A stretch of DNA of 64,000 bases from Apoderus coryli (taxonomy: Eukaryota > Arthropoda > Insecta > Coleoptera > Attelabidae), in NCBI GenBank assembly GCA_911728435.2, contig OU452199.1:19106860-19170859 (forward strand), in the 5' to 3' direction. Within the stretch, counting starts at the first letter, position 1. Every line of letters starts with the position of its first letter. Position numbers and translations under genes: made by a program. Positions 52,401 to 58,158 of the stretch are shown in pieces. The notes beneath the pieces were generated by a model. The model saw nothing but the letters and a program-made list of their open reading frames with translations. It ran no database searches and was not told the DNA's origin.

Positions 52401-55400
52401 ACCACTTCCTTCTGATTGCGTGCGTGTAACAGTTTGAATGGTGCGTTGTTTTTCCAGCATTTGTTTGTGGAGGTAGCAATCTTTTATTAAATGGTTGTTT
52501 CTACCACAATGCTCGCATTTCATATTAGATAATTTAGATGCATCTTTTATTGCCCTTTTAAATTTTCCTTTATTGTGAGGAAATTTCTTTCTTTTATTTT
52601 GTTTTTGACCAAATGCTGAGGAATCATGTTTGGATGAGGAGCCTCTGAATGTGTTTAGCACTTTAAAGCTTGTGGTAGTATTGTCGTTTTTGAGCTTTAC
52701 TTCTTGATCTAGTAATCGTGTTTTCACAAATGACAAATTTAAATTGTCTTCTCCTAAGGTTTCCAATGCAGTGATTACACCTTCATAAGCGGATGGCATT
52801 GTTAGAAGGACATGTGAAATTTTGTCCATTTCATCTAATTTAGCTCCCGCTGCCAGTAATTCCGTGATGATGTCATCAAAAATTATAAAGTGTTGTACCA
52901 ACTGCTGATCTCCACGGAACTTAAGGTTAAGAAGTTTTTTACGTAATGCCAATTGCGTAGCTAAACTTCTCCTTTCATAAATTGCATCCATATCAGCAAA
53001 AACATCACGAGCAGTCGGTTTGTCCTTAACAAAGTTCAGGAATGAGTCACTGAGATATTCTGTGATAATTCCCTTTGCATACACGTCATGCCTTTTCCAT
53101 CTACTGTCGGGTTCAGCAGGAGGTGCTTCCTCAACTACATAAAGTACTTGCGCTTCTGCTAGTAATAGCTTAACACGAAATTTCCAAATACTATATTTTT
53201 CGCCGTTAAACGGTTGAACGTTTCTTGGTTTAGTTTTCTCCATTATAGGAAGTTAAACGGCACTGAGCACTTGAATAATACACGTTCGCGGCACTGGCTA
53301 ATGTTAATTAATTAATTAATAATTATCACCAATTTAAACAAACGTATACAATCCACTATTTACTATACGCGAATACTGAGCTCATAACCTATTGAAATTT
53401 ATTATTTTATAGCGGCTTTTATGCAAGTAAAACGCAGGTATAATAATGTATCTGTATTCTATAACGATTTTATTTAGACTGAAAATCATACAATAGTAAA
53501 TATACAACAAAAATCCTTTTTCTTATCTTAAAGAAGATATATACCTAATATGAAAAAGTGTGACATGACACGTTAGGATAGCTGACAAAAAAAATATTTC
53601 AGTTGGTATATTATTATAAAAATAATATGTAGGTACACCTAAATAAACTTGTGAACTATTATTTCAACTTAATATTAAATTTACATTTTTGCCTTTCGGA
53701 ATCTGGTTTATTTGTTTTTGTAATTGTAATTTCAACATCTGGTGACCATCCTCGGTTGTGTGCTTCTTTTAAAAAGTGCGGTGTCGTCCGCCGGCAAACT
53801 GTGCAATGATCATCTGATCCGTGCGTGGTATGTCACTCCTGTAGACTGTGAAAGTTGAGGTGACAGAAAGGAGCTCTTGGCACCCCTGCCTTTATCTCGC
53901 GAGTATCTGAAATTCACACCGAACCGCACTCGGAAGGTTCGATCCTGCAGGTAGCTGTCTATCAATTGGAGTTGTATTACACAGCGATGCATCACTATTT
54001 ATATGCTCTTAAAATTCTCGTACGCTGCCTGCACACTGGGAGGTATTATAGTAAATATAGCCAAATTCTCTATAACCTTTGCAGTTCGAAAACCATTATT
54101 ATCAAGAATCAACATCAATTTAATTAAAGGACTTCATAAAAGATAATATGGCAATTTCTTTTCAGGAATTTTACAAATTTGGATGGTATGAGCATTTGGG
54201 AATCATTATCAACTAATCGCAAGTCTCCAAGAGAAGAAATTCTGCATAATATTGATGATGAATATGGCAACGCAGCATTAACTATTGGAAAATGGAAACT
54301 TATTAAAGGTGTGTTTTATTCTATCTAAGTTTATCAGTCAGGAGAGATATTAATTATATAGATATTTGATTTAAATTACAGAATAACTTAAGTTTATTTT
54401 ATTAGGAGATACTTACAACAACACATGGGCTGGTTGGTATGGACCGTCAGGACGATCAGGCTCACTCAGTTACAATACGAGCGCACTTACAAACTCACCA
54501 GTATATTTAGCACTAAAATCCTTAGGAAAAGATATACCGTTAGATGAAATGCTAACCCTTCGTGAAAAGGCAACTCTCGTGTGTCAAAACACCACGTCTG
54601 ATATAGAGTGCAAACCATTGGAAGCTCCATGTTTATATGACATTATCAACGATCCCTGCGAATTAAGAAATTTAGCATCACAGTGAGTATAATATATTTT
54701 TTTTACGAGCGTGCGGTAAAGTGTATTTTTCCGCATATTTTTAGTGCGGAAACTTGCACTTTTCCGCACTCAGTGCTGTAATAGTATATTACATAACGTG
54801 TGCTGTAAATGATATTTTATTATTTCATTTTTTTGTCAACTTTCCCTTAAGGCCCACGCGAATTTTAAACGTAAAATAATTTATTAAGTCAATTGGAATG
54901 GCAAAGACAACAAAGTCGCCGCGCGGCTTGCGGCGTTTTACAAAAGACTAATGGCGGCGCTTTGTTTATTATGCTGGCGCGGTGTTTTACTGTATCGACA
55001 AAAGATGCCGAAAACACCACCACTTATTCCTCAGTGAAGTAATATACCTATTTGGCATCGAATATTAACTGTAGATATACGAAGGTTCAGTGGACGCTGA
55101 AAACGGCATCGACTCGTCGCATACCCAGCCACATTTCTGGCCCGCTACTATATATTCTATATATACTATAAGATACTACTACTATAACTTTAAGCTTTGT
55201 AGACATGAATAGCAATCGTATTGACACGAGGTGAAGTAACTGTATATTATTTTAAACTGTGTATTTGGTCCTTATTTTTGTTTTATTTATTATAATAATT
55301 TTATTGTGAAGTTTATACTTGTTGATTGTTCTTTTTAGTTTAATTATTATTTTGCGATATTATGTTTTTGTTTTTAGTGTTTAACTGTTGTTTTACATTA

Positions 55401-57767
55401 TATTAAACCATCAAAAATAAAGTTAAAAAAAATATATTTTTTTTTTCAATATCTTAAATAATTTTATCCTATAGTTATCCGAAATACGACCTTCCCATTT
55501 TTTTTCTCTGTCCAATAATGGGTTAAATGGGGGGCCCAAATCCTGACGGTCGTCTAGAGCCCGACAGTGCCTTAAACCGGCCATGGTTAACCTCTTCCTA
55601 TAAGATTCTAAGGGGATAGGTCTGTATGTGGAAACTACTGCGGTATCTCTCTTCTCTCCATCGCCGGAAAGGTTCTTGCAAGAATTTTGTCTAATCGTCT
55701 TCTCCCACTCTCGGAACAATGCTTGCCGGAAACACAATGTGATTTTAAACCCAACAGAGCTACAGCCAACATAATAATATCTAGTGCAGATACAGGAAAA
55801 TCCACGGGAACCAAATCGTCCTCTATACATGGGATTTAGTCAAGGCGTTTGACTCCGTTAACCGTGAGGCTCTGTGGAGATAACAAAGCTAAAGATTTTA
55901 AATCTCAATGGATGTCCCCAGAAATTCATCCGGATAATTCGACTCCTTCACGATAATATGAAAGCAGCAAACCGGGAGAGCCCTTTCCAATAACAACTGG
56001 TGTAAAGCAGGGTTGTGTCCTTGCACCGACCTTATTTTCGATGTTTGTGGGAACCGTCATTCAACTTGCTATAAGGATGAACTGCCGGGGAGAATAGAGC
56101 TTTGATGGCGGCGGACTCTTCAACCTTCGTAAACTGCAAGCTGGGACGAAGATCGTATCCACATCAGTCATTGAGCTTCAATACGTGGATGACAATGTTG
56201 TCCTAGCTGATACAGAAGAGCATGTTCAATATATACTAAATGTATTTAACAGCGAATACAAGAGTATCGATCTTGAATGGAATATAAAGGAAACAGATTC
56301 TTTACCAGCCTGCACTAAACACTATGGCGATCCCACCACATATTCAAGTTACCAGAGAAAGACTTGAAATTATCGAGAGTATCTCTTACCGGAGCAGTAT
56401 TCTCGCGGCGAACGGAAGTATCAATGATGAGATTCAGCATTTTATAAGATGGGCATGCGCATCTTTGGGCCGTATGAGGAATATTCATAACATCGACATT
56501 CGAACCAAGTTGAGAGTGTATAATACAATTGGAGTTCTTACCCTTACGTATAGCTGTGAGTCCAGCACCAGTTATCGGAGGCATTTAAGATACCTTTGAT
56601 GGTAATTCTCATCAAAGGTATCTTAGAAGAATTTTTGGAATTAAATGGCAGGACCGACGAAAAATCATCAGTGTTCTGGAGCTGAAACAACTAGCATTGA
56701 GGCGATGATAGTCAGGCACCAGCTGCGATGGACTGGCCACATAATCTGCATACCAGGGTATTCACACCTAAAGGTCGGCTCACGAAATCAGGGAAGGCAG
56801 CAAAAGCGGTACAAGGATGTTCTTAAGACCAACATGAAGAAGTGTTGCTTAGATGTGAAGAACAACTGGGCGAAGACCGCGAACGACCGACCGAGATGAA
56901 GGTGTACTATATACGAGGACCATCCAGTTTTTGAAGAGCAACATCGACGACATGAGAATACGAAGAGACAGCATCGGAAGGAGAGAGATCGCATCGATGG
57001 GGCAGCGCACCTACAACAGCCGGTAAATGTTGATGATTGAGTGGAGTTTCTTGACAAAATTTGTGGCTCTAGGATTGGTCTGTTTAGCCATATTAGAGTT
57101 CACAACAGAAATCCTTGGAGTAATTCATACTTGTTAGCGAGCAAATGCTGATGATGATAATATTGTAAATCTTTTAATGGATAAAGTTACAAACATCTGT
57201 GACTTCTTCCTTATTGTATTGTATAACTAAGCTGATAATTTATTGGAAGTTAAATATAACGCTTGTTCCAGTAAGAAAAAGTGTACTTGTTTTACAACTT
57301 ACGAATTCCCATAAATAGTGTTTGCTAAATCAGAGAATAACGGCGCGGCGTTTTATATTAAATAGGTTTATTTTTATTATATGTTAAGTACATAAAATAC
57401 TTTTTGCACAGTATTTAAATTTATAGTGAGAATGCAGTCTTTGTTTTATTTTATTTCTGAGAAGACACTTCGACTGCATCATAATTTTTATTAACAAAAG
57501 GAACAACCTCCTTCATTACGCAATACGTGTTTTCTAATTTTGTCGTTAAATTTAAATTTTAGTTATTAGAATTCTAACTAAAAAGTAGTATGTTTATATT
57601 TCAGATTTCCTGACAAATTGAATAGTCTCTTAAGTCGCTTGGATGAATTTAATTCTACTGTTGTACCGCCAGGAAATCTACCCATTGATCCAACTGGGGA
57701 CCCAAAATATTGGAATTATGTATTTACGAATTTCGGTGATTTTGATAATACAGCAATTATGGTTTGA
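25328..57767 (+). CDS. Arylsulfatase (arylsulfatase B-like), ten-exon gene
   Basis: Sulfatase hydrolysing sulfate esters, by family resemblance arylsulfatase B-like (glycosaminoglycan GalNAc-4-sulfate or similar); the substrate cannot be told from sequence. Exons: 25328-25429, 29659-29818, 29902-30078, 33514-33645, 40474-40641, 40704-40883, 41341-41467, 54166-54308, 54406-54682, 57605-57767, totalling 1629 nt or 542 residues. Every intron is GT-AG and phases agree. Residues 1-21 form a signal peptide. Metal ligands are D32, D33, D279 and N280; the formylglycine cysteine is C71 in [12 protein letters not shown]125 and H127 (GKWHLG), H216 and K301 complete the usual active site. C-terminal cysteines (TLVCQ, IECKP, APCLYD, DPCELR) match the family's disulphide region. 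Length is normal. Introns are swollen by transposons, up to 12.7 kb. No break was found, so it looks functional. Confidence 0.93.
25430..29658 (+). other. Sulfatase intron 1
   Basis: 4.2 kb, mostly AT-rich. It contains the 414-bp MITE at 26353-26766 and a diverged dispersed segment at 26870-26945. I see nothing else coding; a GC-richer piece lies at 28690-28860. Confidence 0.7.
26353..26766. mobile_element. MITE with long inverted ends and TA target site
   Basis: Starts cagtgtgtccacgaattgag and ends with the mirror (actcaatccgtggacacactg), flanked on both sides by TA. Inner sequence is also mirrored: ttttggggatcagcttggtc against gctgatccccaaaagg, with taatgtacagggt against accctgtacatta. The 414-bp element is non-coding and looks like a Tc1/mariner-dependent MITE. 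Confidence 0.8.
29659..29818 (+). CDS. Sulfatase exon 2
   Basis: Begins GWNDVGFHG, directly continuing ADDL of exon 1, and contains PTPNID and the signature [14 protein letters not shown] whose cysteine (residue 71) is converted to formylglycine. Acceptor tatag, donor gtatta. Phase 1 at its end. Confidence 0.93.
29902..30078 (+). CDS. Sulfatase exon 3
   Basis: Encodes [26 protein letters not shown] and GKWHLG (K125, H127 of the active site). The intron before it is only 83 bp. Donor gtaatg at 30079. Confidence 0.93.
30558..31824 (-). mobile_element. Dead mariner transposon
   Basis: The ends cgagggttgccttttatatt (30558) and aaatttaaaaggcaaccctcg (to 31824) are imperfect inverted repeats flanked by TA. 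Length is 1.27 kb, normal for a mariner. The enclosed transposase (minus strand, 31650 to about 30756) is broken. The element lies in sulfatase intron 3. Confidence 0.85.
30756..31650 (-). pseudogene. mariner transposase, broken
   Basis: Minus strand from the ATG at 31650. The frame 31650-31240 is the N-terminal helix-turn-helix region ([50 protein letters not shown]). The catalytic domain follows in other frames: a box reading [13 protein letters not shown] near 31195, where the family has [13 protein letters not shown] near 30930, where the family has HDNA; and YSPDLAPND near 30860. Both of the first two catalytic aspartates are replaced, and there are stops after ESK near 31165 and later. 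It cannot be active. It resembles the mauritiana-type mariners in the WVYKM or EPESKQQST region. Confidence 0.85.
31985..32760 (-). pseudogene. piggyBac-like transposase relic, internally deleted
   Basis: The minus-strand frame 32718-32383 gives an acidic start ([19 protein letters not shown]), like piggyBac transposase N-termini. It is followed (32260 down to about 31985) by broken frames [16 protein letters not shown] and a C-terminal cysteine cluster [18 protein letters not shown] near 32060-32000, typical of the piggyBac C-terminal zinc-binding domain. The catalytic core of about 400 residues is absent, so this is an internally deleted copy. The assignment rests on these two termini. Confidence 0.55.
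32761..33513 (+). other. Rest of sulfatase intron 3
   Basis: AT-rich. I see nothing beyond a short 'caccctgt' motif near 33365 that recalls MITE ends. Confidence 0.4.
33514..33645 (+). CDS. Sulfatase exon 4
   Basis: Encodes the segment with [18 protein letters not shown] and GEYSTDLFT, the usual substrate-side loop and the strand leading to the SHAAVH region. Acceptor cgtaag, donor gtaatt. The preceding 3.4-kb intron holds a mariner and a piggyBac relic. Confidence 0.92.
33646..37399 (+). other. Sulfatase intron 4, first part
   Basis: Mostly non-coding. A G-rich strand tract lies at 33894-33910 (two G7/G6 runs). A 'tacagggtgttgcataagtac' MITE-end-like motif is at 35498, and a short hairpin formed by gtcggtaccaagcc (35788) and ggcttggcaccgac (35846) is present. 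No element could be bounded. Confidence 0.4.
37400..37990 (-). pseudogene. Jockey-like reverse transcriptase fragment
   Basis: The minus-strand frame 37961-37557 contains [17 protein letters not shown] (family: SGVPQGSxLGPLLFxIFINDI), the catalytic box [10 protein letters not shown] and [20 protein letters not shown], all in the expected order for a Jockey/BS-type polymerase palm. The PQGS box is shortened and stops flank the frame, so it is a relic. It lies in sulfatase intron 4. Confidence 0.75.
37991..38429. other. AT-rich intron sequence
   Basis: No feature recognised before the Penelope-like module. Confidence 0.4.
38430..38555 (+). mobile_element. Penelope-like terminal module
   Basis: Contains the hammerhead motif (38435-38468) followed about 40 bases later by aacaatttggtggatgcgac, the same block that follows the hammerhead at 8022-8110 on the other strand. 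Two independent copies sharing both blocks suggest one family. No protein is encoded in this remnant. Confidence 0.5.
38435..38468 (+). ncRNA. Hammerhead ribozyme motif (Penelope-like type)
   Basis: CTGATGA (38435-38441), stem II formed by the palindrome GACCCTAGCTAGGGTC (38443-38458), GAAA (38459-38462), minimal stem III ACATGT (38462-38467), then T as the cleavage base. Stem I can form from AATTAAT upstream (38421-38427) and TTTAATT downstream. The core is complete. Such a short stem III is characteristic of Penelope-like hammerheads, which tend to act as dimers. Confidence 0.65.
38790..40303. mobile_element. Complete hAT-type MITE with 8-bp target duplication
   Basis: Begins cagtggcggcttgt and ends acaagccgccactg, a terminal inverted repeat of about 14 bp. 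It is flanked by the perfect 8-bp direct repeat ctaattac (38782-38789 and 40304-40311). These are the features of the hAT superfamily. Length is 1514 bp with no transposase, so it is non-autonomous. The family is also present at 3572-4648 (inverted, internally deleted) and at 58076-60775 (partial). It lies in sulfatase intron 4, ending 170 bp before exon 5. Confidence 0.9.
40474..40641 (+). CDS. Sulfatase exon 5
   Basis: Encodes [20 protein letters not shown] (active-site H216) and PDQYVEQF. Acceptor ttttag, donor gtattt. The intron before it (6.8 kb) contains the LINE relic, the Penelope-like hammerhead and the complete hAT MITE. Confidence 0.92.
40704..40883 (+). CDS. Sulfatase exon 6
   Basis: Encodes [12 protein letters not shown] and the metal-binding FTSDNGGP (D279, N280), then [13 protein letters not shown] with K301. 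The intron before it is 62 bp. Donor gtaata. Confidence 0.93.
40884..41340 (+). other. Sulfatase intron 6
   Basis: 457-bp intron, AT-rich; nothing else seen. Confidence 0.6.
41341..41467 (+). CDS. Sulfatase exon 7
   Basis: Encodes [12 protein letters not shown] and [10 protein letters not shown], the conserved end of the catalytic domain. Acceptor ttgcag, donor gtaaat. Phase 2 at its end; the next exon is 12.7 kb away. Confidence 0.92.
41503..43374. mobile_element. 1.9-kb palindromic foldback element
   Basis: The outer ends cagggttattcac (41503) and gtgaataaccctg (to 43374) and long blocks inward are mirrored: ggctaaactatttaattcc, ataaaaatgatttatggcta, acagggtgtcctaaatatag and gtaacaagtgatgag (41890/42990), then gacagataattat and the 'gtggtctacatgaaa' block, up to a centre near 42440. 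Arms are about 900 bp and imperfect. Internal cagggtg motifs suggest several MITEs stacked as one inverted structure. It is non-coding and sits in sulfatase intron 7. Confidence 0.75.
43375..43739. other. Intron sequence, no element recognised
   Basis: Spacer between the palindrome and the old LINE relic. Confidence 0.4.
43740..44303 (-). pseudogene. Old Jockey-like LINE, downstream part (split by copia)
   Basis: Broken minus-strand frames contain [11 protein letters not shown] near 44185, [20 protein letters not shown] near 43905 and a further conserved LNSLMEHP end. This is the region after the palm domain in Jockey-type polymerases ('KYLGVTLDR', 'DAPWYVRNDxIHxDL'). The upstream part of the same relic is 53738-54000, displaced by the copia insertion. 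Multiple stops and shifts show it was dead before or independent of that insertion. Confidence 0.8.
44304..44651 (-). repeat. copia 3' LTR
   Basis: 348 bp, reading TGTTGAAATTAC...ATTTCAATA on the minus strand. It shows no difference from the 5' LTR. It carries the polyadenylation function for the element. Confidence 0.93.
44652..44660 (-). promoter_or_regulatory. copia polypurine tract
   Basis: Minus strand GAGTGGGAG lies immediately 5' of the 3' LTR, the position of the plus-strand primer for LTR-retrotransposon DNA synthesis. Confidence 0.75.
44810..47903 (-). CDS. copia pol: protease, integrase, reverse transcriptase, RNase H
   Basis: The frame is open from the LINE junction (47903) to 44810. 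Its first codons give [12 protein letters not shown], the aspartic protease active site. Then come the integrase zinc region (WHERLGHPS and CEACINGKQ), the integrase core with [15 protein letters not shown] and [14 protein letters not shown], and the reverse transcriptase with [18 protein letters not shown] and the catalytic YVDDIL. It ends in RNase H with [19 protein letters not shown] and the [12 protein letters not shown] signature. Order (integrase before reverse transcriptase) defines the Ty1/copia group. No stop or frameshift occurs. Because the LINE separates it from gag and the LTR promoter, it is probably not expressed normally. A 980-residue portion starts at an internal Met (47752). 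Confidence 0.93.
48165..50141 (-). CDS. LINE ORF2, reverse transcriptase part
   Basis: About 658 residues. The linker [20 protein letters not shown] opens the domain, followed by [78 protein letters not shown] and the catalytic [12 protein letters not shown]-terminal [18 protein letters not shown] and the [11 protein letters not shown] ending are typical of the group. There is no RNase H. It begins one frame away from the endonuclease; the first in-frame codon at 50141 is TTG rather than ATG, so this is the second part of a split ORF2, not an independent gene. Confidence 0.88.
   Translation of the reverse strand: MNTFDRHAPIRTVRVTKRKAPWITNDFENLQKERNKFLSKYKKSRTPENWENYRFIRNLLTTETNRLKKKYLENQMKYNNSRENWRLLKNLNVYGKETFKIPDSLNDPDKINDFFVNIPIRHPDPEKINYYRSNHSPKAGTFHFKLVSIDDIDKALHSIKSDAVGCDGVSMDMLRRSCPFILPVILHLVNYCIEKNSFPKEWKTSRVIPIPKTSCPSEYKDLRPISILPSLSKIVERILDDQIKNYVKLHNLLPKHQSGFRHNYSCTTALLNITDDIFTAIDRGELTALVLLDYSKAFDRLNHELLLSILGFLGFTNDSILLLKNYLSNRTQMVQIGGNLSQEKNINNGVPQGSILSPILFTLFTAQITENIQYSKTHMYADDTQIYLSFSPENLNAEVDNLNRDLATVVNDSNSHGLELNPSKSELLLFGNSSLRNRYKDLNLTVSNVMLRASCSAKSLGLYIDTDMRFTKHVSNCIKRAFANLKSIYNNRSILNFQTKKLLCDSLVLSQFNYADVVYGPCLTRSDENRIQMMQNSCVRLISGIRRGQRGISAKLDEMGWPMMRERRILHSLVLFNKIINSKEPEYLYERIMFRGHAHSVNIRYKSSIAPPFHSTAMFERSFSYTIAKYYNRLPGDVKLLTGYRFKRSVRHVLKNLV
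50138..50947 (-). CDS. LINE ORF2, endonuclease part
   Basis: About 269 residues from an ATG (50947). Apurinic-like endonuclease motifs are present: [11 protein letters not shown] (family N site), [11 protein letters not shown] (catalytic E), [33 protein letters not shown] (GDFN box), [10 protein letters not shown] and FSDHAPT (SDH box). It nicks the target DNA to prime reverse transcription. The frame ends at 50138, where the polymerase frame continues one base out of register; the likely cause is an indel in the A-rich run near 50150-50160. In relatives both domains form one protein, so ORF2 is probably broken here. Confidence 0.85.
   Translation of the reverse strand: MANLSIMHINIRSIVPKFIDFREYVLRNNFDIVGVSETWLTDSISDDSLHINGYRLLRRDRNHHRGGGVLAYIRLSIDFKVLTDFDTLSSEQLWISFKMNKINNIMGILYRPPGNSISDFIYEFESNICRALMDCENFLCIGDFNINILDLNSDNTHRFLRILDDYNLKQLIDEPTRYGVRGSSLLDLIICSNNKHFGNPRVDNSTDFSDHAPTLCQFHLLPHTKPRPFYHTYRDFKDFNQDLFSEDLSNQDFYDIFYENDIDKKTTVY
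51010..52008 (-). CDS. LINE ORF1 with PHD finger and coiled coil
   Basis: 332 residues from an ATG at 52008. Residues 8-62 form a PHD-type zinc finger ([25 protein letters not shown]). An acidic spacer ([11 protein letters not shown]) follows, then a predicted coiled coil ([20 protein letters not shown] at about 145-170), then an RNA-binding-like domain with [28 protein letters not shown] and [20 protein letters not shown]. Some CR1/Jockey-group elements carry PHD-type ORF1 proteins, thought to bind element RNA. No break is seen. TAA stop at 51010-51012. Confidence 0.85.
   Translation of the reverse strand: MTNKKIICAFCKQTIAKSSHKILCSGECQRWVHKSCSGLTDDQFRAIERSKGEKKWLCATCRISSEEEGEDEDDDELLVLPSHTPHTQAGYSRISQRFENVFAVKSPSNRELLRAMKGMFEELKQSVTFTGAMVEDLKASISDIIKENKKLKRDHVALTGRVDELEKEVSELRKISIDVEVEQRKKNVVLVGLSGDKNVKADVGRVFAHLNVDVDENDYTVKVLTSNTNRKPVLVSFSEEEKRNRVMIQKKGKRLDLDSCNIQIGNLRKVFINEDIPKATRDLFKEARRLRENGYKYVWCKNGAVYVRKNDGENVIKIKFRSQIDVLMGSGT
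52275..53243 (-). CDS. copia gag (truncated by LINE)
   Basis: Starts with the ATG at 53243, 147 nt after the 5' LTR. The capsid-like region ([47 protein letters not shown]) corresponds to the copia UBN2 or gag-polypeptide family. The zinc knuckle [14 protein letters not shown] lies at about residue 238. Near GFAFML, where copia gag normally runs on into the protease after about 10-20 residues, the sequence instead reaches a stop at 52275 inside or next to the LINE. So gag is intact but is cut off from pol. Confidence 0.88.
   Translation of the reverse strand: MEKTKPRNVQPFNGEKYSIWKFRVKLLLAEAQVLYVVEEAPPAEPDSRWKRHDVYAKGIITEYLSDSFLNFVKDKPTARDVFADMDAIYERRSLATQLALRKKLLNLKFRGDQQLVQHFIIFDDIITELLAAGAKLDEMDKISHVLLTMPSAYEGVITALETLGEDNLNLSFVKTRLLDQEVKLKNDNTTTSFKVLNTFRGSSSKHDSSAFGQKQNKRKKFPHNKGKFKRAIKDASKLSNMKCEHCGRNNHLIKDCYLHKQMLEKQRTIQTVTRTQSEGSGFAFMLRNNLAITWEQTDQAAKEFKSIQINRLSRHTHTFSSD
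53376..53389 (-). promoter_or_regulatory. copia primer binding site (half-tRNA type)
   Basis: Minus strand GGTTATGAGCTCAG directly abuts the 5' LTR. It is complementary to the anticodon-arm region of initiator methionine tRNA (CTCATAACC), the internal-fragment primer used by copia elements, rather than to a tRNA 3' end. Confidence 0.75.
53390..53737 (-). repeat. copia 5' LTR
   Basis: 348 bp, same sequence as 44304-44651. It would hold the element promoter, reading toward lower coordinates, opposite to the sulfatase gene. Confidence 0.93.
53738..54000 (-). pseudogene. Old Jockey-like LINE, upstream part (split by copia)
   Basis: Minus-strand text [16 protein letters not shown] near 53965 matches the Jockey polymerase 'IxSYLxDRxFxVRxG' segment that precedes the PQGS box. 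Frames then break up before the 5-bp tctgg duplication that marks the copia insertion. It pairs with 43740-44303. Confidence 0.75.
54166..54308 (+). CDS. Sulfatase exon 8
   Basis: Encodes [19 protein letters not shown] and [15 protein letters not shown], the start of the sulfatase C-terminal subdomain. Acceptor tttcag, donor gtgtgt. Confidence 0.92.
54406..54682 (+). CDS. Sulfatase exon 9
   Basis: Encodes the cysteine-rich part with [27 protein letters not shown] and [16 protein letters not shown], matching arylsulfatase B-type C-termini. Acceptor attag, donor gtgagt. Confidence 0.92.
54683..55609 (+). other. Sulfatase intron 9, first part
   Basis: Non-coding. It includes a hairpin-like pair ccgcatatttttagtgcgg and a GC-richer block at 54900-55010 without known protein. 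Confidence 0.45.
55610..57150 (+). pseudogene. RTE-like LINE relic
   Basis: Plus-strand pieces in several frames follow RTE polymerase order: [15 protein letters not shown] near 55612, [12 protein letters not shown] near 55665, [18 protein letters not shown] near 55998, the catalytic-box region [15 protein letters not shown] near 56182 (family: YADD), and [14 protein letters not shown] near 56490. [13 protein letters not shown] near 56622, HQLRWTGHI near 56720 and [15 protein letters not shown] near 56800 complete it. A Cys/His ending [14 protein letters not shown] follows near 57070. Stops and shifts are frequent. It lies in the last sulfatase intron, same strand as the host gene. Confidence 0.85.
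57151..57604 (+). other. End of sulfatase intron 9
   Basis: AT-rich; leads to the acceptor tttcag at 57604. Nothing else seen. Confidence 0.5.
57605..57767 (+). CDS. Sulfatase exon 10 (last)
   Basis: Encodes [19 protein letters not shown] and [14 protein letters not shown], the typical arylsulfatase B ending, and stops with TGA at 57765-57767. Confidence 0.92.
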
Positions 57768-57835
57768 AACTACGCGCTGCTCTATAAATATTTCAGTACA
57801 TTGTGCAATATAATACACTATGTATTATCTTTGAA

Positions 57836-57841
57836 AATAAA
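57836..57841 (+). terminator. Polyadenylation signal of the sulfatase gene
   Basis: AATAAA about 70 bases after the stop codon, followed by a T-rich stretch (ttttgtttcctttc). This is the first canonical signal downstream and probably ends the transcript. Confidence 0.65.
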
Positions 57842-58158
57842 GTATATCACTAAATTTTGTTTCCTTTCATTTAATTTTAGTACCCACGATGAGTAGAAAC
57901 TTTGGCGTAGCGTAATATTCAAAAAAAACACGTTTTACCGCTTTACCAAAGCACTTTATTAAAACACGCGTTTCACTTACACGGTAAGAACAAAATAAAG
58001 TTCTCTTTTGAGGTTGCAGTGATAGCGAAACTCGCGTCGCGATTTAAAAAAGTGTTTTAGGCCATTTTGATTACAAATTAGTTTTTTTATTTAGTTACCC
58101 ACATATTTTAATGTAAGTCTTAAAACCTAAGAAAGTAGTGAACAAGTTAAAACATATA

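Larger units (their letters stand above)
44299..53742 (-). mobile_element. copia LTR retrotransposon with nested LINE
   Basis: Two 348-bp LTRs (44304-44651 and 53390-53737) are identical as read and flanked by the 5-bp target duplication tctgg (44299-44303, 53738-53742). On the minus strand the order is LTR, primer site, gag (53243 down), protease/integrase/reverse transcriptase/RNase H (47903-44810), purine tract, LTR, as in Ty1/copia elements. A separate LINE (about 47905-52270) interrupts it between gag and the protease. Identical LTRs imply a recent insertion. Without the LINE the copia part would be about 5.1 kb. Confidence 0.95.

Noticed and set aside
55423..55830. Minus-strand 135-residue frame
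   Set aside because: Overlaps the plus-strand RTE-like relic, whose motifs are convincing; the minus reading has none.
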